A DNA stretch of 64,000 nucleotides, from assembly GCF_014636935.1 (NCBI RefSeq), contig NZ_BMES01000002.1, positions 911,421 through 975,420 of the forward strand, read 5' to 3'. Below the pieces are notes generated by a model that was not told the DNA's origin, searched no databases, and saw nothing but the letters and a program-made list of their open reading frames with translations. A program made the translations under genes and the position numbers. The stretch is from Alsobacter metallidurans. Lineage in GTDB: Bacteria; Pseudomonadota; Alphaproteobacteria; Rhizobiales; Beijerinckiaceae. This document shows positions 43,007 through 51,506 of the stretch, one piece after another. The first letter of the stretch is position 1. Each line of letters opens with the position of its first letter.

Positions 43007-43528
43007 TCACCAGCCCTGCGTGCCTGGCCCGCCCTTGAACGGCCCGACGACGTCATCCGTGATCCAGCCGCCATAAAAGCCGCCCTCCTGCGGCCGCACA
43101 GGCGCGCCATCGATCGTGCAGCTGTCCATGCGTCCGGGATAAACCGCGATGAACCCTGCGATGGGCGCGAAGCCGGGCGTGGGCCGCGGATAGCACCAGG
43201 CGGCCGAGCGCGCGACCGCCCCGGATCGCCCCTCCCCGGCCGGAACCACGATGTCGAAATAGCTCGCCGGCCCCTTCCACTCGCACACGCTGCCGATGCC
43301 AGGCAGCGGAACGAGCCAGTCCATCCGCACGTCCTCGGGCGGCAGGTACCAGGTCGGCGGATGGCTGGTTTCCAGCGCCCGCCAGGCCCGCCGCGTGTCG
43401 GCCAGCACGCCGCCGCCGAAGCGCACCACGACATGCCGGTCGGATGGCTGCAGGATAGCAGGCCTCGGATAGTCCCAGACGGACTCCTGGCCGGGTCCGG
43501 GCGGAAGTGGCTGGGGACGAAAGGCCAT
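43007..43528 (-). CDS. DUF427-domain protein
   Basis: 173 residues from the ATG at 43528. DUF427 features: RHVVVRFGGGVLADTRRAWR, HPPTWYLPPEDVRMDWLVP, CEWKGPASYFDIV, AWCYPRPTPGFAPIAGFIAV and EGGFYGGWITDDVVGPFKGG. The family has a small beta-barrel fold and no established reaction. Soluble. It is divergent from the transglutaminase-like gene (294 bases, nothing recognised between) and convergent with the LuxR-TPR gene. Confidence 0.88.
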   Translation of the reverse strand: MAFRPQPLPPGPGQESVWDYPRPAILQPSDRHVVVRFGGGVLADTRRAWRALETSHPPTWYLPPEDVRMDWLVPLPGIGSVCEWKGPASYFDIVVPAGEGRSGAVARSAAWCYPRPTPGFAPIAGFIAVYPGRMDSCTIDGAPVRPQEGGFYGGWITDDVVGPFKGGPGTQGW

Positions 43529-43822
43529 GGCGTGCTCCAAGTTGAACCGGCTTGGCCGCCGCCGCGCGTGCAACGATCGGGAGAGCGACCACGTTCGCAT
43601 TATGAGCCAGATGGGCCGAGAGGCCCGCTGCTCATTCCGTCGCAGGCCTGCGCGCCAACGTCGCGATCCGGTTACCGGGCGGGCGTTCTGGCGCGCGCTT
43701 GTGCAAGGTGAACGGACTTTGTTCGGCCTTTCCACGCAATCGACATGGCTTTGCTTGTCATTACCCGCGAGGATGGACGCTGACGCGAAGTCTGGCGCCC
43801 CGCCCCGCCCGAGGAGTTCACC

Positions 43823-44641
43823 ATGCGCCTGCACGTTGGCTGTGACCTGGGATACGAGTTCGTGCAGCCTACGCCGCTGATCGCGATGTTGAACGTGCAC
43901 GCGTCGCGGGTTTCGGATCTCGAGCAGCCCGACCTCCTGATCACCGATCCGCCCGTGCCGGTGGAGGGCTACCGCGACACGTTTGGCAACTGGTGCAACC
44001 GCATGGTGGCGCCCGCCGGAGCGTTCAAGCTCAGCATCCGGGGCATCATCCGGGACGACGGGCGCTGGGACGAGGCCGCGCCGGACGCCCAGCAGGCCGA
44101 AGTGCAACTGCTTCCGCACGACGCGCTGCTGTTTCTGCTCGGCAGCCGCTATTGCGAGACGGACGTGATGTCCGGCGTAGCCTGGGAGCTGTTCGGCCAG
44201 ACCCAGCCGGGTTGGACTCGCGTCAAGGCGATCGTGGACTACGTGCACGGCCACCTCACCTTCAGCTATCCGCAGTCGCGCCCGACGCGCACGGCCGCCG
44301 AAGCTTATCGCGAGCAGGTCGGCGTGTGCCGCGACTTCGCTCATCTGGCGATCACGTTCTGCCGCAGCCTCAACATCCCGGCGCGGTACTGCACGGGCTA
44401 CATCAGCGATGTCGGCCTGCCGCCGCCACACGCGCCGCAGGATTTCGCCGCCTGGATGGAGGTGTATCTCGACGGCCGTTGGCATGTATTCGACCCGCGT
44501 AACAACGACCCGCGCATCGGCCGTATTCTGGTCGCTTATGGACGTGACGCCGCGGATGTCCCGATGACGATGACATTCGGGCCGAACATCCTGACCTCGT
44601 TCGAGGTCATTACCGAAGAGCTTGCGCCCCTGCCGAGCTAG
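43823..44641 (+). CDS. Transglutaminase-like cysteine protease-fold protein
   Basis: 272 residues. A beta-rich N-terminal domain (residues 1-120) is followed by the transglutaminase core: REQVGVCRDFAHLAITFCRS (catalytic Cys), NIPARYCTGYISDVG, and AAWMEVYLDGRWHVFDPRNN (catalytic Asp). The position before Trp that is often His in this family reads Ala (DFAAWMEV), so the Cys-His-Asp triad may be altered. Cytoplasmic, no signal. Members probably act as peptidases or amidases; role unknown. Confidence 0.85.
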   Translation: MRLHVGCDLGYEFVQPTPLIAMLNVHASRVSDLEQPDLLITDPPVPVEGYRDTFGNWCNRMVAPAGAFKLSIRGIIRDDGRWDEAAPDAQQAEVQLLPHDALLFLLGSRYCETDVMSGVAWELFGQTQPGWTRVKAIVDYVHGHLTFSYPQSRPTRTAAEAYREQVGVCRDFAHLAITFCRSLNIPARYCTGYISDVGLPPPHAPQDFAAWMEVYLDGRWHVFDPRNNDPRIGRILVAYGRDAADVPMTMTFGPNILTSFEVITEELAPLPS

Positions 44642-44805
44642 TAGATTTGCAGACAGGCAGCTTCAATCGGGTCGTTTCGATCTTTCTCCGTCACCCCACA
44701 CCGCCACCTGTTTCACAATGGGACAGAAAGCGCGCGCCTGAACTTTGCAACCTCCGATTGTAACGCGAGCGACCAGTGTCGCTCCGGGACATTCGGAGCC
44801 CAAAA

Positions 44806-46074
44806 ATGCGCGCACTCACACCGATCGGCCTCTTCATCGTGGCGCTTGGCGCGTCCGCGACCTCGGCCTCAGCCGATACCTGCAATCCTTTCTCGAGCGG
44901 CTTCGTCCAGTTGTGCCAGCTCTACGAGCTGAACACGGGCGCGCTCGCCAACGCCGGCCCGATCTCGTTCGGTCCATCCCCGGCGCAGAGCGGCATCCGC
45001 AGCGGCGGCGCCGGCCCGGGCTCGGTCAGCAAGGCTGCGGCGCGGTCAGGCGGCGCGGCGCCCGGCGCGGGCGGTTCAGAAGGCGGCGCGGGCGGCGCAG
45101 CTCCGGGCGGCGACGGCGGCGCGGGAACTGGCGAGGGCGGAACGGGCCCATCGACTGGCGGCGGAAAAGGCAAGGGCAAGGGCGGCGTCGGTCACCACGG
45201 CGGTCACGGCCACAAAGGCGGCAAGGACGGCAACGACGGCAAAGAACACGGGGGTGGCAAGGGCCACGGCCAGCACGCCGGCAACGGCGGCGGCGACACG
45301 CACGGCTCGGGCCACGGCAAGGGCGCGGATGGTTCGGACAACGGCAAGGGTTCCGGCCAGGGCGGCTCGGGACAGGGCGGGTCCGGCAAGGGCAAGGGTG
45401 GCGGCAAGGACGGCCCAGGCAACGGCAACGGCAATAGCCCGAACGCCGGCAATGGCGGCGGCAACACCAGCGGCTCCGGCCCCGGCACCGGCAACAACGG
45501 CTCGAACAATGGCAAGGGTTCGGGCCAGGGCAGCGCGGGCCAGGGGAGCTCCGGTCAAGGCGGCGCCGGCGGCAAGGGTGGCGATTCTGGCGGCGGATCG
45601 GGCGCGGGCGGCGCGGGTGGACAAGGCTCATCCGGCGGAGTTGGCGCATCCGGCGGTGCAGGCGGCGCTGGAAGCGCGGGCGGATCGGGCGGCGGCTCCG
45701 GTCAGGGCGGCGCAGGCGGCAAGGGATCGTCCGGCGCGGGCGGCTCCGGCTCGTCAGGCGGAGCGGGCGGGCAAGGCTCATCAGGCGGAGCTGGCCCATC
45801 CGGTGGTGCGGGTGGCGCTGGAAGCGCGGGCGGTTCGGGCGGCGGCTCCGGTCAGGGCGGCGCAGGCGGCAAGGGATCGGCCGGCGCGGGCGGCTCCGGC
45901 TCGTCGGGCGGCGCCGGCGGATCTGGCGGCGGTTCAGGCGGCGCTGGCGGACCTGGTGGTTCAGGCGGAGCTGGTGGAGCCGGCGGGAGTTCGGGCGGCT
46001 CGGGCGGCAACTCCGGCGCTGGCGGCTCGGGCGGAAACGGCGGCTCGGGCGGCGCCGGCGGCTCCAAGAAGTAA
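44806..46074 (+). CDS. Exported glycine-rich repetitive protein
   Basis: 422 residues from the ATG at 44806 (GGAG upstream). Signal peptide MRALTPIGLFIVALGASATS, ending near SASADT. A short cysteine pair follows (DTCNPFSSGFVQLCQLYEL). From about residue 75 nearly all is Gly with Ser, Ala, Lys, Asn and Gln: first a charged GKGKGKGG/HGGHGHKGGKDG zone, then Gly-Gly-Ala/Ser repeats to the C-terminal SKK. A 50-residue unit is duplicated in tandem (DNA 45616-45915). No enzyme domain. It may be a matrix, adhesin or surface-coating protein. Terminator at 46090-46117. Confidence 0.8.
   Translation: MRALTPIGLFIVALGASATSASADTCNPFSSGFVQLCQLYELNTGALANAGPISFGPSPAQSGIRSGGAGPGSVSKAAARSGGAAPGAGGSEGGAGGAAPGGDGGAGTGEGGTGPSTGGGKGKGKGGVGHHGGHGHKGGKDGNDGKEHGGGKGHGQHAGNGGGDTHGSGHGKGADGSDNGKGSGQGGSGQGGSGKGKGGGKDGPGNGNGNSPNAGNGGGNTSGSGPGTGNNGSNNGKGSGQGSAGQGSSGQGGAGGKGGDSGGGSGAGGAGGQGSSGGVGASGGAGGAGSAGGSGGGSGQGGAGGKGSSGAGGSGSSGGAGGQGSSGGAGPSGGAGGAGSAGGSGGGSGQGGAGGKGSAGAGGSGSSGGAGGSGGGSGGAGGPGGSGGAGGAGGSSGGSGGNSGAGGSGGNGGSGGAGGSKK
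45616..45915 (+). repeat. Tandem duplication of a 150-bp coding unit in the glycine-rich gene
   Basis: Two adjacent 150-bp units encode 50-residue segments starting GGQGSSGG and ending GSGSSGGA. They differ at only a few residues (VGAS versus AGPS; KGSS versus KGSA), so the duplication is recent or is being homogenised. Confidence 0.85.
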
Positions 46075-46089
46075 CGGCTGAAATCTGCG

Positions 46090-46117
46090 CGGTCGCCGCT
46101 CACTGCGGCGACCGTTT
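46090..46117. terminator. Rho-independent terminator, probably bidirectional
   Basis: CGGTCGCCGC, loop TCACT, GCGGCGACCG, then TTT. It lies 15 nt after the glycine-rich gene stop and 40 nt beyond the end of the converging small membrane-protein gene. Confidence 0.75.
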
Positions 46118-46157
46118 GCGTCTGGCGGCCAGACTGCCTGCCAAATCCCGCGTGCGA

Positions 46158-46355
46158 TCAGGCCAGCCGGGACTCAGCTTGCGGAGACGCCCGCAACGCT
46201 GCGAGGAGAAGACGCGCGGCCGCGGCCGCGGCGGTCGCCCCGTTGGCGCCGATGAAGACCCCGAGCGCGATCCAGCCGGCGCCGCCCGCCATCGCGGCGA
46301 GAACGGCCCCCAGCACAGCTCCCAGAAATGCAAATCCAGCCAGACCGATCGCCAT
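46158..46355 (-). CDS. Small hydrophobic membrane protein, 65 aa
   Basis: The ATG at 46355 has GAGGGT at good spacing; an earlier in-frame ATG at 46376 lacks one. Two membrane helices are predicted by eye: GLAGFAFLGAVLGAVLAAMA and WIALGVFIGANGATAAAAAA, with a short polar tail ASPQAESRLA. No family recognised. It is the third gene in line behind the ZIP transporter and another tiny membrane-protein gene. Confidence 0.55.
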   Translation of the reverse strand: MAIGLAGFAFLGAVLGAVLAAMAGGAGWIALGVFIGANGATAAAAAARLLLAALRASPQAESRLA

Positions 46356-46442
46356 CGCACCCTCGTGTTCCGCCAAACACGCTAGGACGCAAAGGTAAAC
46401 GGGATGTTGCGCAGGCCGCTCGCATGCGAGGGGTCGGGGCGC

Positions 46443-46619
46443 TCAGTAGCCGACGACGCGAAGGCAGATCCACGTGATCGCGAAAGCGACAACGAAGGCC
46501 AGCACGGCCCCGCCGATGGCGCGCGGGCTGCGCAACCCGGCCGCCCTGCCCGGCCCTGCGAACACGAACCAGAACGCCACGATGAGCCCGATGATTGCGG
46601 CGATGTCGTTGCGCGGCAT
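46443..46619 (-). CDS. Small hydrophobic membrane protein, 58 aa
   Basis: Read directly from the sequence: ATG at 46619, stop at 46443-46445, with CCGGAGAG six to seven nt before the start. The protein starts MPRNDIAAIIGLIVAFWFVF and ends ITWICLRVVGY. Two membrane helices (IAAIIGLIVAFWFVFAG and AIGGAVLAFVVAFAITWICL) are joined by a basic loop. No family recognised. The start is 24 nt after the ZIP transporter stop, so the two are probably co-transcribed. Confidence 0.6.
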   Translation of the reverse strand: MPRNDIAAIIGLIVAFWFVFAGPGRAAGLRSPRAIGGAVLAFVVAFAITWICLRVVGY

Positions 46620-46643
46620 GGATGACTCTCCGGTTGCGGCGGC

Positions 46644-47408
46644 TCAGCCGCCGAGTTTCGTTAGAATGAACGCGAGAAGAAACCCCGCGACGGTGATCAG
46701 GCCCGAGAACTCGTGGGTCGACTCGAACGCTTCCGGGATCATGGTGTCGGCCAGCATGGCCAGGATCGCGCCGGCCGCGACCGCCGTGGTGGCGGCGATG
46801 ATCTCCGGATTGGCCCCTTCCAGCGCGACGTTGCCGAGCATCGCCGCGAGGCCGGAAACGACCGCGATGCCGCCCCAGACGCCGAACACATAAGCCGCGC
46901 CCCGCCCCGCCCGTCGCATTCCGGCGGCGCTGGAAAGTCCCTCGGGCACGTTGGACAAGAACACCGCCGCCACCGTGACGAGGCTCACGCCCTTGCCGGC
47001 AAGCAGACCGACGCCGATCACCACCGATTCTGGGATTCCGTCCAGCAACGCCCCGACCGCGATGGCGAGGCCCGAGGAGCCGGCCGCAGCCTGGCTTTCA
47101 TCCGGGTTGTGCCCAGAGCGCTTGCGATGCTTCGCGCCCCGCCGCGTGATGATGATGTTGGCCGCCGTGTAGATGGCCGCGCCGCCGAGAAAGCCAAGCG
47201 ACGTCGAGTCGAAACCGCCCAGTCGGTACGCCTCGTCCATCAGGTCGAACGCAACGGCCGAAATCAGCACGCCGGACCCGATCGCCATCACGGAGGCGAT
47301 GGCGCGCTGCGACAGCGACGTGAACCACGCGATCGCGGCGCCAAGAACCAGCGCCGATCCGCCGACGAGCCCCCAGAGCCCGGCTTGAAGCCACAACGGC
47401 ATGTGCAT
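46644..47408 (-). CDS. ZIP-family divalent metal transporter
   Basis: 254 residues from ATG 47408 (AGGGG upstream; ATG 47402 is an alternative). Eight membrane segments. ZIP features: GSGVLISAVAFDLMDEAY, GALLDGIPESVVIGVGLLAG in helix 4, where the usual HxxPEG reads DGIPES, and VFLSNVPEGLSSAAGMRRA in helix 5. The loop between helices 3 and 4 is Lys/Arg/His-rich (RRGAKHRKRSGHNPDES) and may bind metal. Likely transports zinc or a related cation; direction not certain. Two small membrane-protein genes follow. Confidence 0.88.
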   Translation of the reverse strand: MHMPLWLQAGLWGLVGGSALVLGAAIAWFTSLSQRAIASVMAIGSGVLISAVAFDLMDEAYRLGGFDSTSLGFLGGAAIYTAANIIITRRGAKHRKRSGHNPDESQAAAGSSGLAIAVGALLDGIPESVVIGVGLLAGKGVSLVTVAAVFLSNVPEGLSSAAGMRRAGRGAAYVFGVWGGIAVVSGLAAMLGNVALEGANPEIIAATTAVAAGAILAMLADTMIPEAFESTHEFSGLITVAGFLLAFILTKLGG

Positions 47409-47485
47409 GCATCGACCCCTGCCGCCCGTTCACGAACGAAGGTTTGGGCGGGAGGTTCCGTCGTGGCGCAATGCCCTTGGGCTGC

Positions 47486-47518
47486 GCGTGGATGGCCTGG
47501 ACGAGCCCGGCCATGACG
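47486..47518. repeat. Half copy of the GCGTGGATGGCC palindrome family
   Basis: GCGTGGATGGCCTGGACGAG, then CCCGGCCATGACG, matches the right half of the element at 29259-29333; the left half is missing. Confidence 0.6.
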
Positions 47519-47548
47519 GAGAGAGCGCGAAGCAGGTCATCCCCTCTC

Positions 47549-47628
47549 GTCATTGCGAGCGCAGCGAAGCAATCCAGTCTAAAAGCCGGGCGCTAGACTG
47601 GATTGCTTCGCCTCCGGCTCGCAATGAC
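47549..47628. repeat. Dispersed palindromic element after soxG
   Basis: GTCATTGCGAGCGCAGCGAA, then GCAATCCAG and CTGGATTGCTTCGCCTCCGG, then CTCGCAATGAC form a compact hairpin. It ends 16 nt beyond the soxG stop and can terminate the long sox transcript. Confidence 0.85.
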
Positions 47629-47644
47629 GTTGAGGCACGTTGCC

Positions 47645-48244
47645 TCAGCCCCTCACCTCGCAGCCAAACTCGGCCGTCGAGGCGGACAGCCACGACCAGA
47701 TACTGCCCGCCATGCTGCGCGGCGCGAGCAACGTGAACGCATCGCCCTCGCGCCAGATCACGACGTTGATGTGCGAGACCGCCGTGAGCGCGACCGCGCC
47801 GTCCGGGAAGGCGGATGGATGCAGATCGAGCATGACGCCCTTCGCGAGCGCGCGCCGCACATCCGGACCGCCGATCTGCAGGGACGCCCAACCGTCGCTC
47901 TGGTTCGAGACCGCGGCCAGCGCGTGGAGCCCCTCGCAGACGGGGTCGAGGTCGTCGCGCCTGTCGGCGACGAGCATCCAGCGATCGGGGCCAGCCCACG
48001 CCAGCGCGCGGCCGCCGGAGCGCCGGATCAACGGCGTGAGCGGCGGCTCGATCCCGATCCGGTCGCGCAAGGCTGCCGCCAGAGCCGGCCCGCCGCCATC
48101 GGCGACGATCAGCGTCGCGATCCCGAGGCCATACAGGAGCTCCACCACCACGCCTGTTGTGCCCTGCGCGCCGAAGCGGCCGGCCTTCGCCACGTCCGCC
48201 CAGGCGCTGCGCCGGGTCCAGCCCACGGATGCCGTCTCAACCAT
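47645..48244 (-). CDS. soxG: Sarcosine oxidase gamma subunit
   Basis: 199 residues; the ATG at 48244 overlaps the end of soxA by eight nt, and the longer frame upstream lies inside soxA. SoxG features: DRIGIEPPLTPLIRRSGGRA, WAGPDRWMLVADRR, AVSNQSDGWASLQIGGPDVR and FPDGAVALTAVSHINVVIWR. It resembles the GCV_T-like fold and completes the heterotetrameric enzyme. Last gene of soxBDAG. Confidence 0.9.
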   Translation of the reverse strand: MVETASVGWTRRSAWADVAKAGRFGAQGTTGVVVELLYGLGIATLIVADGGGPALAAALRDRIGIEPPLTPLIRRSGGRALAWAGPDRWMLVADRRDDLDPVCEGLHALAAVSNQSDGWASLQIGGPDVRRALAKGVMLDLHPSAFPDGAVALTAVSHINVVIWREGDAFTLLAPRSMAGSIWSWLSASTAEFGCEVRG

Positions 48245-51218
48245 GGAGGCGCGTCCCTTCCGGATCCAAGAACACGGGACTGCAGACCTCGACCTCGACG
48301 TCCCCGTTGCGAACCGGATCGACGGCCCGCACGCGACCGCCGATCCGCTTCTGCCCGTCCGCGAGCAGGCCGAGGCCGATCCAGCAGCCAAGGTTCGGCG
48401 AGAAAGCCACCGAGGTCATGTGCCCCAAGTCGTTCGCCATGGTGGCGAGCGCGCCGACCTCTACGAAGTGCGCTCCCGCCCGCAGCCGCTGGCCGGCGTC
48501 CACGGGCTTCAGCCCGACGAGGATCGGCCGTTCGGGCGCAACCAGCGCCTCGCGACCGGCCATCACGCGGCCCACATAGTCCTTTTTGGTCGACATCATG
48601 CGCGAGAGCCCGAGGTCGCGGGCCGTCGTCTGGCCGTTGAGCTCGCCGCCGGCCGCATGGCCCTTCTCAATGCGCATCACCGCCATGGCCTCCAGCCCGT
48701 AGGGCGTGACGCCAAGCGGCCGCCCGGCTTCGGTCAGGGCCGTTGCGAGCGCGTGGCCGTAATCGGCCGGGACCGCGATCTCGTAGGCGAGTTCGCCCGA
48801 GAACGAGATCCGGAACAGGCGCGCCGGCACGCCGCCGCCCACCGTCACCGCGCGGGCGGCGAGGTAGGGCATGGCTTCGTTCGAGATGTCGTGCCCCGCG
48901 TCCACCACGCCGCGCAGCAGCTCGCGCGAGCGCGGCCCCGCAACGGCCATCTGGGCCCACTGCTCGGACACGGAGACGAGCCGCAAATCGAGCTCGGGCC
49001 ACAGCACCTCGTGGCAGAATTCGAGATGCTGCATCACCGCGCCCGCATTCGCGGTGGTGGTGGTGAGCAGGTAGTGGCTCTCGCCCAGCCGCGACGTGGT
49101 GCCGTCGTCCATCACGAAGCCGTCCTCGCGAAGCATCACGCCGTAGCGCGCCTTGCCGACGGGCAGCGACTTCCAATGGTTGATGTAAACGCGCTCCAGG
49201 AATTCGGCCGCGTCCGCGCCCTGCACGTCGATCTTGCCCAGCGTGGAGACGTCGCAGATGCCGACGCCGCCGCGCACGGCCAGCACCTCGCGGTTCACGG
49301 TCTGGAGCCAGTCCGCCTCGCCGGCGCGCGGGTAGTATTGCGCCCGCATCCACAGGCCGCTCTCGATGAACACTGCGCCCTGCTCGCGCGACCACGCATG
49401 CGTGGGGCTGAGCCGCAGCGGCCGGAAATCCTTGCCGCGATGGTGGCCGGCCAGCGCTCCGATCGCGACGGGGGTGAAGGGCGGACGGAAGATGGTGGTC
49501 CCGGTCTCCGGAATGGAGCGGCCCGTCTGCTCGGCCATCAGGGCGAGGCCGGGCAGGTTGGAGGTCTTGCCCTGGTCGGTCGCCATCCCGAGCGTGGTGT
49601 AGCGCTTCAGGTGCTCCACCGAGCGGTAGCCCTCGCGGGCCGAGAGCTCGATGTCGGCGTCCGTGACGTCGTTCTGGAAATCGACGAACGCCTTGCCCTT
49701 TCCGCCCACGACACGCCAGAGCGGGCCGGAACTCGGCGTTTCGGGATCGGCGTCCAGGTCCTGTGGCGCCGGGCTGACAAAGCCGCAGGCCGACGCCGCC
49801 TCGCCGCCGAGCTGCGAGCCCTCGGCCAAAATTTCGGCCAGCGCGAACCGCCCGGCGGCCGCGCCGGCGACGCTCATGCCGGGCGGCAGCTTGTCCGGCA
49901 CAAAGGCGTCGATCGCCGGGTTCCAGGCCGGCTTGTTATTCTGGTGGGAGGTGAGATGCAGCGTCGGATTCCAGCCGTTGGACACGGCGAGAAGATCGCA
50001 TGACACCGCCTGCTCGCGACCTTGGGCGTCCCGGACCGTCACCGTGCTTAACGCCCGCCCGCCTGATGCGGCGCTGACCACCGAATCGACGTGCAACGCG
50101 GCCCCGATCTCGCGCGCCAGCGCGGCGAGCGCCGGATCAGGCTCGGGCCGCGGGTCGACCAGAGCGGCCACGCGAGCGCCGGCGGCGGCAAGGTCGCGCG
50201 CCGTGTTCCAGGCCTCGCTAACCGTGGCGAACACCACCGCCTCGCGCCCCGGAAGCGCAGCGAAGCGGTTCACATAGGTGCGCACCGAACCGGCCAGCAT
50301 CACGCCGGGCGTGTCGTTGCCGGCGAACACCACCGGCCGCTCGATGGAGCCGGCCGCCAGCACGCTGCGCTTGGCCACGATGCGCCAGGCCCGCTGCCTC
50401 GGCTGGTGCGGCGGTGGAACCGGCAAGTGGTCGGCCACGCGCTCCACCGCGCCGAAAGTGCCGCCGTCGAATGCGCCGTACACGGTGGTGCGCCGCGTGA
50501 TCGTGACGTTTGGCAGGCTCTCCAGCTCCGCCACGGCGTCACGCAGCCATTCCCCGGCCGGGCGACCTGCGATCTCGCGGCGGTCGGACAACAAGCGCCC
50601 GCCGAGCGCGAAGTCCTGCTCGCACACGATCACGCGCGCGCCGGCGCGGCCCGCCGCCAGCGCCGCCGCCAGGCCAGCCGGGCCGGCGCCGATCACCAGC
50701 ACGTCGCAGAACGCGAAGGCCTTCTCGTAGTGGTCGGGATCCGGCGCCCCGGCGGCGCGCCCGAGCCCCGCGGCGCGGCGGATCAGCGGCTCGTAGAGCT
50801 TCTCCCAGAACGCCGCCGGCCACATGAAGGTCTTGTAGTAGAAACCGGCGCTAAACAGCGGCCCCGCCAAGCCATTCACGGCCAGGAGGTCGAAGGCCAG
50901 CGACGGCCAACGGTTCTGGCTGCGCGCCTCCAGCCCGTCGAACAGCTCGGCCGTGGTGGCCCGCGTATTGGGCTCGCGCCGCGCGCCTGTGCGCAGCTCG
51001 ACGATGCCGTTGGGCTCCTCAGGCCCGGCCGACAGGAAGCCGCGCGGGCGGTGATACTTGAACGAGCGCCCGACGAGGCGAACGCCGTTGGCCAGCAGCG
51101 CCGACGCGAGCGTGTCGCCGGGATGCCCGGCGTAGTCGCGCCCGTCGAAGCGGAACCGCAGCGTTTGGCTGCGGTCGACGAGGCCGCCCTGCGGCGCCCG
51201 GTGCGGCTGGCTGATCAT
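48237..51218 (-). CDS. soxA: Sarcosine oxidase alpha subunit
   Basis: 993 residues, normal for the family; ATG 51218 overlaps the soxD stop as ATGA. N-terminal FRFDGRDYAGHPGDTLASAL is the ferredoxin-like domain. DVLVIGAGPAGLAAALAAGR binds the dinucleotide, and VFAGNDTPGVMLAGSVRTYV is typical of the family. The C-terminal half is the aminomethyltransferase-like folate domain (WLQTVNREVLAVRGGVGICD; GLSRMMSTKKDYVGRVMAGR). The enzyme oxidatively demethylates sarcosine to glycine, giving methylene-tetrahydrofolate and hydrogen peroxide. Confidence 0.95.
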   Translation of the reverse strand: MISQPHRAPQGGLVDRSQTLRFRFDGRDYAGHPGDTLASALLANGVRLVGRSFKYHRPRGFLSAGPEEPNGIVELRTGARREPNTRATTAELFDGLEARSQNRWPSLAFDLLAVNGLAGPLFSAGFYYKTFMWPAAFWEKLYEPLIRRAAGLGRAAGAPDPDHYEKAFAFCDVLVIGAGPAGLAAALAAGRAGARVIVCEQDFALGGRLLSDRREIAGRPAGEWLRDAVAELESLPNVTITRRTTVYGAFDGGTFGAVERVADHLPVPPPHQPRQRAWRIVAKRSVLAAGSIERPVVFAGNDTPGVMLAGSVRTYVNRFAALPGREAVVFATVSEAWNTARDLAAAGARVAALVDPRPEPDPALAALAREIGAALHVDSVVSAASGGRALSTVTVRDAQGREQAVSCDLLAVSNGWNPTLHLTSHQNNKPAWNPAIDAFVPDKLPPGMSVAGAAAGRFALAEILAEGSQLGGEAASACGFVSPAPQDLDADPETPSSGPLWRVVGGKGKAFVDFQNDVTDADIELSAREGYRSVEHLKRYTTLGMATDQGKTSNLPGLALMAEQTGRSIPETGTTIFRPPFTPVAIGALAGHHRGKDFRPLRLSPTHAWSREQGAVFIESGLWMRAQYYPRAGEADWLQTVNREVLAVRGGVGICDVSTLGKIDVQGADAAEFLERVYINHWKSLPVGKARYGVMLREDGFVMDDGTTSRLGESHYLLTTTTANAGAVMQHLEFCHEVLWPELDLRLVSVSEQWAQMAVAGPRSRELLRGVVDAGHDISNEAMPYLAARAVTVGGGVPARLFRISFSGELAYEIAVPADYGHALATALTEAGRPLGVTPYGLEAMAVMRIEKGHAAGGELNGQTTARDLGLSRMMSTKKDYVGRVMAGREALVAPERPILVGLKPVDAGQRLRAGAHFVEVGALATMANDLGHMTSVAFSPNLGCWIGLGLLADGQKRIGGRVRAVDPVRNGDVEVEVCSPVFLDPEGTRLHG

Positions 51219-51487
51219 GCGACCGCTCCCTTGCGGGCCGGGCGGGCCGGCTGCACGTCCGAGATGGCGTGGGTGCGCGTGTCGCGCGTCACCACCAGCC
51301 AGGCATGGCAGCCGGCGCTGTGGCGCCAATATTCGCGGTGCGGCCCGGCCGGGTTGTCGCGCAGGTAGACGTACTCGAACATCGCCTCGGCGGGCGCGTC
51401 GGCGGCGGGGCGGCGCACCGTGGCGTCGCCCAGATAGGTGAACTCTTGCGAGTCCCGGTCGCCGCAATGCGGACAGGCGATTCTCAT
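51215..51487 (-). CDS. soxD: Sarcosine oxidase delta subunit
   Basis: 90 residues. MRIACPHCGDRDSQEF at the N-terminus has the CPHCG zinc motif of SoxD. EYVYLRDNPAGPHREYWRHS and CHAWLVVTRDTRTHAI are standard. A later His/Cys (HSAGCHAW) supplies the remaining zinc ligands. Sits between soxB and soxA as usual. Confidence 0.95.
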   Translation of the reverse strand: MRIACPHCGDRDSQEFTYLGDATVRRPAADAPAEAMFEYVYLRDNPAGPHREYWRHSAGCHAWLVVTRDTRTHAISDVQPARPARKGAVA

Positions 51488-51506
51488 GGACGCAGCCCCT
51501 GCCCGT

